A stretch of 64,000 nucleotides of DNA. Origin: Mycolicibacterium rhodesiae JS60 (GTDB taxonomy: Bacteria; Actinomycetota; Actinomycetes; Mycobacteriales; Mycobacteriaceae). This document shows positions 43,206-52,717 of the stretch, in pieces. Each line of letters opens with the position of its first letter. Within the stretch, counting starts at the first letter, position 1. Made by a program: the position numbers and the translations under genes. The stretch is taken from positions 434,001 to 498,000 of the forward strand of contig AGIQ01000001.1 in NCBI GenBank assembly GCA_000230935.2. Reading direction: 5' to 3'. The notes beneath the pieces were generated by a model. That model had not been told where the DNA came from. It did no database searches and saw only the letters and a program-made list of their open reading frames with translations.

Positions 43206-44417
43206 ATGTCCGAAGAAGCCTTCATCTACGAGGCCATCCGAACCCCGCGCGGTAAGCAGCGCGGCGGCTCGCTCACTGAGGTCAAGCCGCTGAACCTCGT
43301 GGTCGGGCTGATCGAGGAGCTGCGCTCGCGCTTCCCCGATCTCGACGAGAACCTGATCAGCGACGTCATCCTGGGCTGCGTCTCCCCGGTCGGCGACCAG
43401 GGCGCCGACATCGCCCGCACCGCGGTGATCGCGGCAGGCATGCCCGACACCGTCGGCGGCGTTCAGCTCAACCGGTTCTGCGCCTCGGGCCTGGAAGCCG
43501 TCAACACCGCCGCGCAGAAGGTCCGCTCCGGCTGGGACGACCTGGTTCTCGCGGGTGGCGTCGAGTCGATGAGCCGTGTCCCGATGGGCTCAGACGGCGG
43601 TGCGATGTTCACCGACCCGGCCACCGTGTTCGACAACTACATCGTGCCGCAGGGCATCGGCGCCGACCTGATCGCGACCATGGAGGGGTTCTCGCGCGAG
43701 GACGTCGACGCCTACGCCGCACGGTCCCAGGAGCGTGCCGCTGCGGCGTGGTCGGGTGGCTACTTCGCCAAGTCCGTGGTTCCGGTGCGAGACCAGAACG
43801 GCCTGACGATCCTCGACCACGACGAGCACATGCGCCCCGGCAGCACCGTGGAGAGCCTCGGCAAGCTGAAGTCCGCCTTCGAGGGACTGGCCGCGATGGC
43901 CGGCTTCGACGACGTGGCGCTGCAGAAGTACCACTGGGTCGAGAAGATCAACCACGTCCACACCGGCGGTAACAGCTCCGGAATCGTCGACGGCGCTGCG
44001 CTGGTGCTGATCGGTAGCGAAGCTGCGGGCAAGTCCCAGGGCCTGACCCCGCGGGCGCGCATCGTGGCCACCGCCACCAGTGGCGCGGACCCGACGATCA
44101 TGCTCACTGGGCCGACCCCGGCCACCAAGAAGGTTCTCGACCGCGCCGGTCTGACGGTCGACGACATCGACCTCTTCGAGCTCAACGAGGCGTTCGCCTC
44201 GGTGGTGCTGAAGTTCCAGAAGGACCTCAACATCCCCGACGAGAAGCTCAACGTCAACGGCGGCGCCATCGCGATGGGCCACCCGCTGGGCGCCACCGGC
44301 GCCATGATCACCGGAACGATGGTCGACGAGCTGGAGCGCCGTGGCGCCAAGCGGGCGCTCATCACGCTGTGCATCGGCGGCGGCATGGGTGTCGCCACCA
44401 TCATCGAGAGGGTTTAA
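43206..44417 (+). CDS. fadA: Acetyl-CoA C-acyltransferase (thiolase) FadA
   Basis: This 403-residue degradative thiolase is read from ATG 43206 with GGAG upstream. The nucleophile Cys is in [12 protein letters not shown] (about residue 92), the active-site His in GHPLGATGA (about 358) and the second Cys in CIGGGMG (about 388), all intact, unlike the two lipid-transfer-type thiolases in the window. It cleaves 3-ketoacyl-CoA to acetyl-CoA in beta-oxidation and is paired with fadB 9 bases downstream (trifunctional-type complex). Matches Rv0859. Confidence 0.96.
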   Translation: MSEEAFIYEAIRTPRGKQRGGSLTEVKPLNLVVGLIEELRSRFPDLDENLISDVILGCVSPVGDQGADIARTAVIAAGMPDTVGGVQLNRFCASGLEAVNTAAQKVRSGWDDLVLAGGVESMSRVPMGSDGGAMFTDPATVFDNYIVPQGIGADLIATMEGFSREDVDAYAARSQERAAAAWSGGYFAKSVVPVRDQNGLTILDHDEHMRPGSTVESLGKLKSAFEGLAAMAGFDDVALQKYHWVEKINHVHTGGNSSGIVDGAALVLIGSEAAGKSQGLTPRARIVATATSGADPTIMLTGPTPATKKVLDRAGLTVDDIDLFELNEAFASVVLKFQKDLNIPDEKLNVNGGAIAMGHPLGATGAMITGTMVDELERRGAKRALITLCIGGGMGVATIIERV

Positions 44418-44426
44418 GGAAAAGTC

Positions 44427-46562
44427 ATGGCAGAGAACACGATTGCGTGGGACAAGGATGCCGACGGCATCGTCACGCTGACGCTGGACGACCCGACCGG
44501 TTCGGCCAACGTGATGAACGAGCACTACAAGGAGTCCATGCACAAGGCCGTAGAGCGCCTTGTCGCCGAGAAGGATTCGATCACCGGTGTGGTGGTCACC
44601 AGCGGTAAGAAGACCTTCTTCGCCGGTGGCGACCTCAAGGCCATGATCACCGCAGGCCCGGAGAACGCCGGCGAGATCTTCGCCGAGGTTCAGGACATCA
44701 AGGCAGATCTGCGTGCGCTGGAGACCCTGGGCAAGCCGGTGGTGGCCGCCATCAACGGTGCCGCGCTCGGCGGAGGCCTGGAGATCGCGCTGGCCTGTCA
44801 TCACCGAATTGTGGCTGACGTCAAGGGTGTTCAGATCGGCCTGCCCGAGGTCACCCTCGGGCTGCTGCCCGGCGGCGGAGGCGTCGCCCGCATCACGCGG
44901 ATGCTCGGTATCCAGAACGGCTTCGTGAACGTGCTGTCGCAGGGCACCCGCTTCAAGCCGGCCGCGGCCAAGGACAACGGCCTGGTCGACGAAATCGTCT
45001 CCAGCATTGAGGAATTGGTGCCGGCGGCCAAGGCCTGGATAAAAGCCAACCCGGACTCGCACACCCAGCCGTGGGATGCCAAGGGCTACAAGATGCCCGG
45101 CGGTACCCCGGCCACCCCGGCGCTGGCGGCGATCCTGCCGTCGTTCCCATCGCTGCTGCGCAAGCAGCTCAAGGGCGCGCCGATGCCGGCCCCGCGGGCC
45201 ATCCTGGCCGCCACGGTCGAGGGCGCGCAGGTGGACTTCGACACCGCCTGCCGCATCGAGAGCCGTTACTTCACCGAGCTGGTCACCGGGCCGATCGCCA
45301 AGAACATGATCCAGGCGTTCTTCTTCGACCTGCAGACCATCAACTCCGGTGGTTCGCGGCCCGAGGGTATCGGCAAGACCCCGATCACCAAGATCGGTGT
45401 GCTGGGCGCGGGCATGATGGGCGCCGGCATCGCCTACGTCTCGGCCAAGGCCGGTTTCGACGTTGTGCTGAAGGATGTCTCGCTCGAAGCCGCACAGAAG
45501 GGCAAGGGCTACTCCGAGAAGCTGGAGGCCAAGGCCCTCGAGCGTGGAAAGACCACGGCCGAGAAGTCGGCTGCGCTGCTGGGCCGGATCACCCCGACCG
45601 CCGATCCCGCCGACTTCAAGGGCGTCGACTTCGTCATCGAGGCGGTGTTCGAGTCGGTCGAGCTCAAGCACAAGGTGTTCGGTGAGATCGAGGACATCGT
45701 CGAGCCCAACGCGCTGCTGGGCTCGAACACCTCGACGCTGCCCATCACCGAACTGGCGACCGGTGTCAAGCGCCAGGACGACTTCATCGGGATCCATTTC
45801 TTCTCGCCGGTCGACAAGATGCCGCTGGTGGAGATCATCAAGGGCGAGAAGACTTCCGACGAAGCGCTGGCCCGGGTGTTCGACTACACGCTGGCCATCG
45901 GCAAGACCCCGATCGTGGTCAACGACAGCCGCGGCTTCTACACCAGCCGCGTCATCGGGACCTTCGTCAACGAGGCGCTGGCGATGCTCGGTGAGGGTGT
46001 CGAGCCGGCCTCGATCGAGCACGCGGGCACGCAGGCCGGGTACCCGGCAGCGCCGCTGCAGCTGTCCGACGAGCTCAATCTCGAACTCATGCACAAGATC
46101 GCGGTGGCGACCCGCAAGGGCGTCGAGGAGGCCGGTGGCACCTATGAGCCGCACCCGGCCGAGGCCGTCGTCGAGAAGATGATCGAAATCGGGCGTCCGT
46201 CAAAGCTTTCCGGCGCAGGCTTCTACGAGTATGTCGACGGTAAGCGCACTCAGTTGTGGCCGGGGTTGCGGGAGACGTTCTCCTCTGGCACGTCGACGCC
46301 GCCGCTGCAGGACATGATCGACCGGATGCTGTTCGCCGAGGCGCTGGAAACCCAGAAGTGCTTTGACGAGGGCGTGATCACCTCGACGGCCGACGCCAAC
46401 ATCGGCTCGATCATGGGTATCGGCTTCCCGCCGTGGACCGGTGGTGCCGCGCAGCTGATCGTCGGCTACCCGCACGGCGGCAAGGCCGGGTTCGTGGCCC
46501 GTGCCAAGGAGCTGGCCGCCAAGTACGGCGAGCGGTTCAACCCGCCGGCGTCCCTGCTGTAG
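44427..46562 (+). CDS. fadB: Fatty acid oxidation multifunctional protein FadB
   Basis: This 711-residue protein has an N-terminal enoyl-CoA hydratase (NGAALGGGLEIALACHHR, GLPEVTLGLLPGGGG) and a C-terminal 3-hydroxyacyl-CoA dehydrogenase with the NAD site GVLGAGMMGAGIAYV (about residues 324-338) and the catalytic His in HFFSPVDKMPLVEII (about 456). With FadA it carries out three steps of beta-oxidation. Matches Rv0860 in M. tuberculosis. It is the last gene of the unit; a strong terminator follows at 46584. Confidence 0.96.
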   Translation: MAENTIAWDKDADGIVTLTLDDPTGSANVMNEHYKESMHKAVERLVAEKDSITGVVVTSGKKTFFAGGDLKAMITAGPENAGEIFAEVQDIKADLRALETLGKPVVAAINGAALGGGLEIALACHHRIVADVKGVQIGLPEVTLGLLPGGGGVARITRMLGIQNGFVNVLSQGTRFKPAAAKDNGLVDEIVSSIEELVPAAKAWIKANPDSHTQPWDAKGYKMPGGTPATPALAAILPSFPSLLRKQLKGAPMPAPRAILAATVEGAQVDFDTACRIESRYFTELVTGPIAKNMIQAFFFDLQTINSGGSRPEGIGKTPITKIGVLGAGMMGAGIAYVSAKAGFDVVLKDVSLEAAQKGKGYSEKLEAKALERGKTTAEKSAALLGRITPTADPADFKGVDFVIEAVFESVELKHKVFGEIEDIVEPNALLGSNTSTLPITELATGVKRQDDFIGIHFFSPVDKMPLVEIIKGEKTSDEALARVFDYTLAIGKTPIVVNDSRGFYTSRVIGTFVNEALAMLGEGVEPASIEHAGTQAGYPAAPLQLSDELNLELMHKIAVATRKGVEEAGGTYEPHPAEAVVEKMIEIGRPSKLSGAGFYEYVDGKRTQLWPGLRETFSSGTSTPPLQDMIDRMLFAEALETQKCFDEGVITSTADANIGSIMGIGFPPWTGGAAQLIVGYPHGGKAGFVARAKELAAKYGERFNPPASLL

Positions 46563-46583
46563 CTGACCGTCCCGACCAGACGT

Positions 46584-46619
46584 AAACGCCCCCAAAACCT
46601 CGGTGTTTCGGGGGCGTTT
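46584..46619 (+). terminator. Rho-independent-type hairpin after fadB
   Basis: AAACGCCCCC (46584-46593) pairs perfectly with GGGGGCGTTT (46610-46619), and the inner AAAAC/GTGTTT extends the stem around CTCG. The strongest terminator-like hairpin in the window, 22 bases after the fadB stop. Confidence 0.8.
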
Positions 46620-46646
46620 GCGTCTGCTCGGCCGGCGACCATTAGC

Positions 46647-48152
46647 GTGAGGCCGGTGAGCGACGGCGCCGCGACGATCAGCAGCACGCTGGCCACCAGC
46701 CTGACCGGCTATGGCAGCGCGCCGTGCATCGAGTTCAAGGGCCGGTGGTACACCGGCGACGAGATCGCCGGGTATGCCACTGCGATCGAGGACGCACTGC
46801 AGGCGGCCGGTGTTGCCGACGGTGCGGCGGTGGGGGTGGTGGCCCGCAACCGGCCACCCCACGTGGCTGCTGTGGTGGGCCTGCTGGGCGCGGGCCGGTG
46901 GGTGTCGATGATCTATTCGTTCCAGTCGGCGGAGGCGATCGGCCGGGACATCGAGCAGCTGGAGCTGGCCGCTGTCGTCGCCGATCGCGAGGACTGGACC
47001 GAGCCGGTGATCGCCGCAGCCCGCCGCACCGGCACGGCGGGTATTGCCATCTCGATGAAACAACCTGGCGTAGAGCATGTTTCCGGCATCGAACGGGTGG
47101 CGGACGAGCTGCACGCGGCGGGACGGGACGGCTCGGCCGGTCTGCGGGTGCTCACCAGCGGAACCACCGGCCCGCCCAAGCGTCATGTCATCCCGGCGTC
47201 GGTGCTGGAACACACCGTGGCCAGCGTGGCGATCGACGGGGCCCGCGCCGACGACCCACCCGAGCTGATGTACTGGCCGCTCGGCGGGATCGGCGGGGTG
47301 TGTCAGGTGATCACCGGTGCCTACCTCGGTAAGCGGATCGCCCTGCTGGAGAAGTTCAGCGTCGCCGAATGGGTGCGCGTGGTGAAGACCTACGGCATCC
47401 GCCGCTGCGGTCTGCAGCCCGCCGCGGTACGGATGCTGTTGGATGCCGACCTGCCCCGCAAGGACCTCGCCTCGCTCGAATACGTGATCAGCGCGGCGGG
47501 CCCGCTGGACTCCGAAACCCGGGACGCTTTTGAGGAGCGTTACGGTGTGCCGGTCCTGTTGGCTTACGGTGCAACGGAATTCGCTGGCTCGGTGTGCACG
47601 TGGACGCCTGAGCTCTACCGCGAGTTCGGTGCCGTCAAGCGTGCGAGCTCGGGTCGGGTGATGCCGAATACCGAGGTCCGCATCGTCGACCCGGACAGCG
47701 GCGGCGAGCTGGCGGTCGGCGAGCAGGGTGTGTTGGAAGCCAGGATCGCGGCCATCGGCCCGGACTGGATCCGCACCAACGATCTCGCCGCCATCGATGC
47801 CGACGGTTTCATCACGCTGCACGGCCGGGCCGACGGGGCGATCAACCGCGGCGGATTCAAGGTCCTGCCGGAGATCGTTCGGCGGGTGCTGGTGTCCCAC
47901 CCGTCGGTGCGCGATGCCGCGGTGGTCGGCGTTCCCGATGCCCGGCTCGGCGAGGTGCCGTTCGCGGCGGTCGAAGCGGTCGCCGGGGCGCCGGCACCGG
48001 AGCCGACCGAACTGATCGGTCTGGTCCGCCATGCGCTACCCAAGCACTGCGTGCCCGTCGCGGTAGTCGTCGTCGACGAGTTGCCACGGAACCCGTCGCT
48101 GAAGGTCTCCCTTCGCGACGTGGCCGCGATGTACACCGGCGACCCGTCTTAG
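46647..48152 (+). CDS. Class I adenylate-forming acyl-CoA synthetase (FadD-like)
   Basis: This protein of about 500 residues has the ANL-superfamily P-loop RVLTSGTTGPPKRHV, the AYGATEFAG motif, WIRTNDLAAIDADGFITLHGRAD (ATP/AMP-binding Asp) and NRGGFKVLPEIVRR before the C-terminal domain with the Lys region RNPSLKVSLRDV. It activates a carboxylic acid to acyl-CoA via acyl-AMP. Start GTG 46647 or 46656. It opens the block of accessory genes inserted between fadB and the helicase gene relative to M. tuberculosis. Confidence 0.9.
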   Translation: MRPVSDGAATISSTLATSLTGYGSAPCIEFKGRWYTGDEIAGYATAIEDALQAAGVADGAAVGVVARNRPPHVAAVVGLLGAGRWVSMIYSFQSAEAIGRDIEQLELAAVVADREDWTEPVIAAARRTGTAGIAISMKQPGVEHVSGIERVADELHAAGRDGSAGLRVLTSGTTGPPKRHVIPASVLEHTVASVAIDGARADDPPELMYWPLGGIGGVCQVITGAYLGKRIALLEKFSVAEWVRVVKTYGIRRCGLQPAAVRMLLDADLPRKDLASLEYVISAAGPLDSETRDAFEERYGVPVLLAYGATEFAGSVCTWTPELYREFGAVKRASSGRVMPNTEVRIVDPDSGGELAVGEQGVLEARIAAIGPDWIRTNDLAAIDADGFITLHGRADGAINRGGFKVLPEIVRRVLVSHPSVRDAAVVGVPDARLGEVPFAAVEAVAGAPAPEPTELIGLVRHALPKHCVPVAVVVVDELPRNPSLKVSLRDVAAMYTGDPS

Positions 48153-48659
48153 GCGTCCCGCGCTGTCGGGGCATTGCCAGGACCGTGGATACAGGAGCGG
48201 CGACGGGCGGTGAGGTGAGTGCTCGGCGTCGGCGCGCCGCGACACAATCGCAAATCCACTATGCCGACTTTTGTTGGCCGATGACCTGCAACAAACGTGC
48301 GGCTTGTCGATGTCGGCAAACATTGGCGTGGCAGGCCCGTTGCTATTCCGAGACCTCAGTTGCTGGCCGAATTGCCTTTCGTTAGGTTTGTGCATGATTT
48401 GCCGTTGTCTGAGATTCGGGTAAGTGCTTCTGATCTCGATATTTATCGGGAACGGATAACTGGACACCAGTCCGGAGTGTATTTGCCTCGGCGGCGAAAA
48501 TTTTTTGCTGAACTGATGCATCTCAGGTTGTTCTCAGCTATATTTTGCGGTGTTGCAGCCTTACGCCAGGGGATATGAGGAGGCAAGGGGGAGCATTGGC
48601 CCCTCCCAGCTGGGAGGGGCCGATTGCCGTCCAGGGCGCGTCGTATCACGATTGCGGGC
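48153..48659. other. 507-base gap with lower GC and palindromes, no convincing gene
   Basis: Between the acyl-CoA synthetase stop and the amidase start. The middle part (about 48240-48580) is clearly AT-richer than its surroundings. Small frames on both strands (for example 48297-48578 plus) show no recognisable domain or ribosome site and are not called. It holds two palindromes: ACTGGACACCAGT at 48459-48471 and a 24-base perfect one at 48598-48621. Possibly a regulatory region or a remnant of foreign DNA. Confidence 0.5.
48598..48621. repeat. 24-base perfect palindrome upstream of the amidase gene
   Basis: The arm GGCCCCTCCCAG is followed immediately by its exact reverse complement with no spacer. 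It ends 38 bases before the amidase ATG. It could form a GC-rich hairpin in RNA (attenuator or terminator, without a T-run) or a cruciform/protein-binding site in DNA. Confidence 0.7.
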
Positions 48660-50054
48660 ATGACCGACCTCTGCCATCTGCCCGCCCACGAGCTCGTCCG
48701 CGTGATGGTCACGGGTGCGGTGTCCTGCCGCGAGGTCCTCGACGCCCACCTGGCCCGCATCGACGCAGTCAACCCCGGGCTCAACGCCCTGATCGCCGCG
48801 GCTGACCCGGATGCGCTCCGAAGATCTGCCGAGGAGGCCGATCGCCGGGTCACGCAGGGTGAGCCGCTGGGCCGGGCACACGGGCTGCCGGTGGTGGTCA
48901 AGGACGTGATGCTGGTGTCCGGGCTGGTCTGCTCGGGCGGCAGCGCGGCGCTGCGGGCGGTGGCCGACCGCGACGCGACGGTGGTGTCCCGGCTGCGTGC
49001 CGAGGGTGCCATCGTGCTGGGTATGGCCAACGTGCCGGAGATGGGGCGCGGCGGCGAGTCCAACAACAACCTCTACGGGCGCACCAACAATCCGTTCGAT
49101 CACACCCGCACTCCGGGCGGAAGCAGCGGCGGATCGGCGGCGCTTGTCTGCGCCGGCGCGGCGGCACTGAGCGTGGGCTCCGACGGCGGCGGCAGCATCC
49201 GCCAGCCGTCGCACAATTGCGGTATCGCCGGTCTGAAGCCCACGCATGGGCGGATCCCCAGGACCGGCAGCGTGTTCGGCGACGCGCCAGGCATTTTCAG
49301 CCCGTTCAACTGCTATGGGCCACTGGGTCGTTCGGCCGCCGACCTTCAGCTGGCACTGTCGATCATGAGCGGCCCGGACCTCGGCGATCCGTATGCCGCC
49401 GCCGCGCCGGTCGACGATCCCGGCGACATCGACGTTGCCTCGCTGCGGGTGGCGGCGTATCTCGACGACGGCGTCTCCCAGCCGGAGGCGCAGGTCGCCG
49501 CCGTCGTCACCGCGGCAGCCGACGCCGTCGCGGACGCCGGTGCGGCGGTCCGCTGGGATCAGCCGGAGTGCCTGAGCCGGACCATCGAATTGCTCTGGAA
49601 ATCGGTCTTTCTCGGCGGCGACCGGGGCAGGGGCTTCGAGGCCGACCTGGCTGCCATGGGCGCCACCGATGCCTCAGAAGAACTCGCCGAGTTCCTGCGG
49701 CAGGCCCGCGACGTCGAGTTCACGGTGACCGAAGCCAGGAATCGACTGGTCGACATCGACACCTTCCGGCTCGACATGTTGGCGTTCATGGCCGATTACG
49801 ACGTGATCATCGGACCGGCCATGCCGGGCCCGGCCAAGCCGCACCATCACGGGCTGGTGGAGATCAGCGACTTCTCCCATCTGATGGCGCACAATCTGAC
49901 CGGCTGGCCAGCCGTCGTCGTCCGGTGCGGAACGTCGTCGGAAGGGCTGCCGATCGGAGTCCAGATCGCTGCCCGGCCGTGGCAGGATGCCACCGCGCTG
50001 GCGGTCGCCGCGCACCTCGAGGCGACCTTGGGCGGCTGGCAGCCGCCGCCGTAG
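48660..50054 (+). CDS. Amidase signature family hydrolase
   Basis: From ATG 48660 (MTDLCHLPAHELVRVMVTG) the protein has 464 residues. The Ser-cisSer-Lys triad of the amidase signature family is visible: Lys in LPVVVKDVML, the Gly/Ser-rich GGSSGGSAALVCAG, and the nucleophile segment GSDGGGSIRQPSHNCG. It hydrolyses a carboxamide; substrate unknown. The next gene, an LLM oxidoreductase, starts 9 bases downstream, so they are probably cotranscribed. Confidence 0.92.
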   Translation: MTDLCHLPAHELVRVMVTGAVSCREVLDAHLARIDAVNPGLNALIAAADPDALRRSAEEADRRVTQGEPLGRAHGLPVVVKDVMLVSGLVCSGGSAALRAVADRDATVVSRLRAEGAIVLGMANVPEMGRGGESNNNLYGRTNNPFDHTRTPGGSSGGSAALVCAGAAALSVGSDGGGSIRQPSHNCGIAGLKPTHGRIPRTGSVFGDAPGIFSPFNCYGPLGRSAADLQLALSIMSGPDLGDPYAAAAPVDDPGDIDVASLRVAAYLDDGVSQPEAQVAAVVTAAADAVADAGAAVRWDQPECLSRTIELLWKSVFLGGDRGRGFEADLAAMGATDASEELAEFLRQARDVEFTVTEARNRLVDIDTFRLDMLAFMADYDVIIGPAMPGPAKPHHHGLVEISDFSHLMAHNLTGWPAVVVRCGTSSEGLPIGVQIAARPWQDATALAVAAHLEATLGGWQPPP

Positions 50055-50063
50055 AGTCGGGGC

Positions 50064-51053
50064 ATGCGATTCGGACTGTTCATTCCCCAGGGCTGGCGAT
50101 TGGATCTGGTCGGTATCCCGACTGAAAAGCACTGGCAGGTAATGCGTGATCTGGCCGATCACGCCGACGCGGGACCGTGGGACTCGCTGTGGGTCTACGA
50201 CCACTTCCACACCGTGCCGGTGCCCACCGACGAAGCCACTCACGAGGCATGGACGCTGATGGCCGCCTACGCGGCGAGCACCTCGCGGATCAAGCTCGGG
50301 CAGATGTGCACCGCGATGAGCTACCGCAACCCGGTGTACCTCGCCAAGGTCGCGGCGACCACCGACATCATCTCCGGCGGTCGGGTGCAGATGGGCATCG
50401 GCGGCGGCTGGTACGAGCACGAATGGCGCGCGTACGGCTACGGGTTTCCCTCCGCGGGTGTGCGGCTGGCGCGACTCGACGAGGGTGTGCAGATCATGCG
50501 CGACGCCTGGCGGGACGGAAAGGTGAGTTTCGAGGGCAAGGAATACCAGGTCGACGGGGCGATCGTTGCTCCGAAGCCGCTGCAGGAGAGCGGGATTCCA
50601 CTGTGGATCGCAGGCGGCGGGGAGAAGGTGACCCTGAAGATCGCCGCGAAATACGCGCAGTACACCAACTTCACCTCCGAACCCGAGGGCTTTGAGCACA
50701 AGTCGAAGGTGCTCGCCGAGCATTGTCGGGAGGTGGGCACCGATTTCGATGCCATCGTGCGCTCGGCCAACGTGAACGCGATCATCGGCGCCTCGGCTGA
50801 CGACGTTGCGCAGCGGGTCAAGCGGGTGCGCGACCGGTTGGCCGGGATCTGCGGTGACGCTGCCGCCGACGCGATGATGACGACGGTCAGTGCGCCCGGC
50901 TCGGCCGCGGGCACGCCGGAGCAGGTCATCGCGAGCCTGACGGCGCTGCGCGAGCTGGGCTGTGAGTACGCGATCTGCTACTTCCCGGAGGCGGCCTACG
51001 ACCGGTCGGGCATCGAGCTGTTCGAGCGTGAGGTGATTCCCGCGCTTGCGTGA
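50064..51053 (+). CDS. LLM class F420-dependent oxidoreductase
   Basis: This 329-residue luciferase-fold protein has MRFGLFIPQGWRLDL, the WDSLWVYDHFHTVP segment (F420-contact region), IKLGQMCTAMSYRNPVYLAK, GRVQMGIGGGWYEHEWRAYGY and IPLWIAGGGEKVTLKIAAKY, characteristic of a well-populated F420-dependent subgroup in mycobacteria. Substrate unknown. Probably cotranscribed with the amidase gene. Confidence 0.92.
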   Translation: MRFGLFIPQGWRLDLVGIPTEKHWQVMRDLADHADAGPWDSLWVYDHFHTVPVPTDEATHEAWTLMAAYAASTSRIKLGQMCTAMSYRNPVYLAKVAATTDIISGGRVQMGIGGGWYEHEWRAYGYGFPSAGVRLARLDEGVQIMRDAWRDGKVSFEGKEYQVDGAIVAPKPLQESGIPLWIAGGGEKVTLKIAAKYAQYTNFTSEPEGFEHKSKVLAEHCREVGTDFDAIVRSANVNAIIGASADDVAQRVKRVRDRLAGICGDAAADAMMTTVSAPGSAAGTPEQVIASLTALRELGCEYAICYFPEAAYDRSGIELFEREVIPALA

Positions 51054-51147
51054 AAAGGCCGTGCATTTAAATGAGAATGTGGTTTCCATCCGCGGCCAAC
51101 AGTGTTGTACGATCCGCGTACCGACATGGACTACGGAGGATGCCGCT

Positions 51148-51567
51148 ATGCAAAAGGCCTTGGCGCCCGAAATCTCCACTTGGCCGGACGAGAACCCGCA
51201 GCTGATCGGCAGTGAATGCGCCAGTTGTTCGGCCGTGGTCTTTCCCCGTCAGGACCGTTGCCCGCGGTGCAGCGCGGCCGGCATGCGCGAGGTCAAGCTG
51301 CCCCGGCGCGGCACCCTGGTGGCCTGGACCACCCAGGGCTTCCCGCCTGGTGCGCCCTACATCGGCCCCACTGGTAAGGACTTCGTCCCGTTCGGCGTGG
51401 GCCTGGTGCAATTGGACGACGTGGTGCGCGTCGAGGGCCGGCTCACCGAGAACGATCCGGAAAAGCTGAAGTGGGGCATGGACGTCGAACTGACGATGAT
51501 CCCGTTCGCCACCGACGCCGAGGGCAACGAGATCGTCACGTTCGCGTTCGCGCCGGCGGAGGTCTAG
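51148..51567 (+). CDS. Zn-ribbon / OB-fold (DUF35) protein
   Basis: This 139-residue protein is read from ATG 51148 with GGAGGA 7 bases upstream. It has an N-terminal zinc ribbon (CASC and CPRC) and an OB fold ending WGMDVELTMIPFATDAEGNEIVTFAF, the DUF35 architecture. DUF35 domains partner with thiolase-fold lipid-transfer proteins, for example in the ChsH2-Ltp2 aldolase, and the thiolase-like gene starts 4 bases after its stop. I infer a two-subunit acyl-CoA aldolase or thiolase. Confidence 0.88.
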   Translation: MQKALAPEISTWPDENPQLIGSECASCSAVVFPRQDRCPRCSAAGMREVKLPRRGTLVAWTTQGFPPGAPYIGPTGKDFVPFGVGLVQLDDVVRVEGRLTENDPEKLKWGMDVELTMIPFATDAEGNEIVTFAFAPAEV

Positions 51568-51571
51568 AGAC

Positions 51572-52717
51572 ATGACTAACGACGTCGCGATCATCGGTGT
51601 CGGCCTGCACCCGTTCGGCCGGTTCGAGAAGACCGCCATGGAGATGGGGGCCGAGGCAATCGCGTTGGCGCTCAAGGACGCCGGCGCAGAGTGGAAAGAC
51701 ATCCAGTTCGGCTTCGGCGGCAGTTATGAGGTGTCCAATCCGGACGCGGTGACGCGTCTGGTCGGCCTCACCGGGATCACGTTCACCAACGTCTTCAACG
51801 CCTGCGCCACCGCGGCCAGCGCCATCCAGCAGACCGCGGACACCATCCGGCTCGGCAAATACGACATCGGCATCGCGGTGGGCCTGGACAAGCACCCGCG
51901 CGGCGCCTTCACCGATGACCCCGCGAAACTGGCTCTGCCGCAGTGGTATGCGCAGAACGGCCAGTTCGTCACCACCAAGTTCTTCGGCATCAAGGCCAAC
52001 CGGTACATCCACGAGCACGGTATCTCCGAGGAGACGCTGGCCCGGGTGGCCAACAAGAACTTCCGCAACGGCGTGCTGAATCCGAATGCGTTCCGCCGCA
52101 AGGAGATTTCCGTCGAGGAGATCCTGGCGTCGCCGGTGCTGAACTACCCGTTGCGGCAGTTCATGTTCTGCGCGCCCGACGAGGGCGCTGCGGCAGTCAT
52201 CATGTGCCGCGCCGATATCGCCCACAGATTCACCGACAAGCCGGTTTACGTGCGTGCCAGTGAGATTCGAACCCGCACCTACGGTGCCTACGAGGTGCAC
52301 GGCACCTCCGCGCCGCTCGACGAGGACGTGTCGCCGACCGTCTACGCCGCCAAGGCCGCCTATGAAGAGGCCGGGATCGGGCCCGAGGACGTCGACATCG
52401 CACAGCTACAGGACACCGACGCCGGTGCCGAGATCATCCACATGGCCGAGACCGGCCTGTGCGCCGACGGGGAGCAGGAGAAGCTGCTGGCCGACGGTGC
52501 CACCGAGATCCATGGCTCACTGCCGATCAACACCGACGGCGGACTCATCGCCAACGGCGAGCCGATCGGCGCTTCGGGTCTGCGGCAGATGCACGAACTG
52601 GTACGTCAGCTGCGCGGCGAGGCCGGTGAACGCCAGGTGCCGGGCAGCCCCCGCATCGGGCTCGCGCAGGTCTACGGCGCACCCGGAACCGCCTCGGCGA
52701 CAATACTTTCGCTCTAG
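51572..52717 (+). CDS. Thiolase-like lipid-transfer protein (possible acyl-CoA aldolase)
   Basis: This 381-residue protein is a close paralog of 10071-11216: identical runs include KNFRNGVLNPNAFRRKEIS and APDEGAAAVIMCRADIAH. The Cys is kept in NVFNACATAAS (Cys78), GHP is replaced by GEP, and the second thiolase Cys is missing (YGAPGTA). With the DUF35 protein directly upstream, the pair resembles Ltp2-type steroid side-chain aldolases. A substrate with a 3-hydroxyacyl-CoA group is likely but unproven. Its end overlaps the convergent PE-PPE-domain gene by 4 bases. Confidence 0.9.
   Translation: MTNDVAIIGVGLHPFGRFEKTAMEMGAEAIALALKDAGAEWKDIQFGFGGSYEVSNPDAVTRLVGLTGITFTNVFNACATAASAIQQTADTIRLGKYDIGIAVGLDKHPRGAFTDDPAKLALPQWYAQNGQFVTTKFFGIKANRYIHEHGISEETLARVANKNFRNGVLNPNAFRRKEISVEEILASPVLNYPLRQFMFCAPDEGAAAVIMCRADIAHRFTDKPVYVRASEIRTRTYGAYEVHGTSAPLDEDVSPTVYAAKAAYEEAGIGPEDVDIAQLQDTDAGAEIIHMAETGLCADGEQEKLLADGATEIHGSLPINTDGGLIANGEPIGASGLRQMHELVRQLRGEAGERQVPGSPRIGLAQVYGAPGTASATILSL

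Noticed and set aside
43590..46154. Open frame of 854 codons on the minus strand
   Set aside because: It lies entirely antisense to fadA and fadB, which have clear motifs; long antisense frames are common in high-GC codon usage. The translated text has no domain.
46200..48032. Open frame of 610 codons on the minus strand
   Set aside because: Antisense to fadB and the acyl-CoA synthetase and crosses the fadB terminator.
48297..48578. Possible small gene of 93 codons in the AT-rich gap
   Set aside because: No ribosome site, no recognisable domain, biased end; left as uncertain non-coding.
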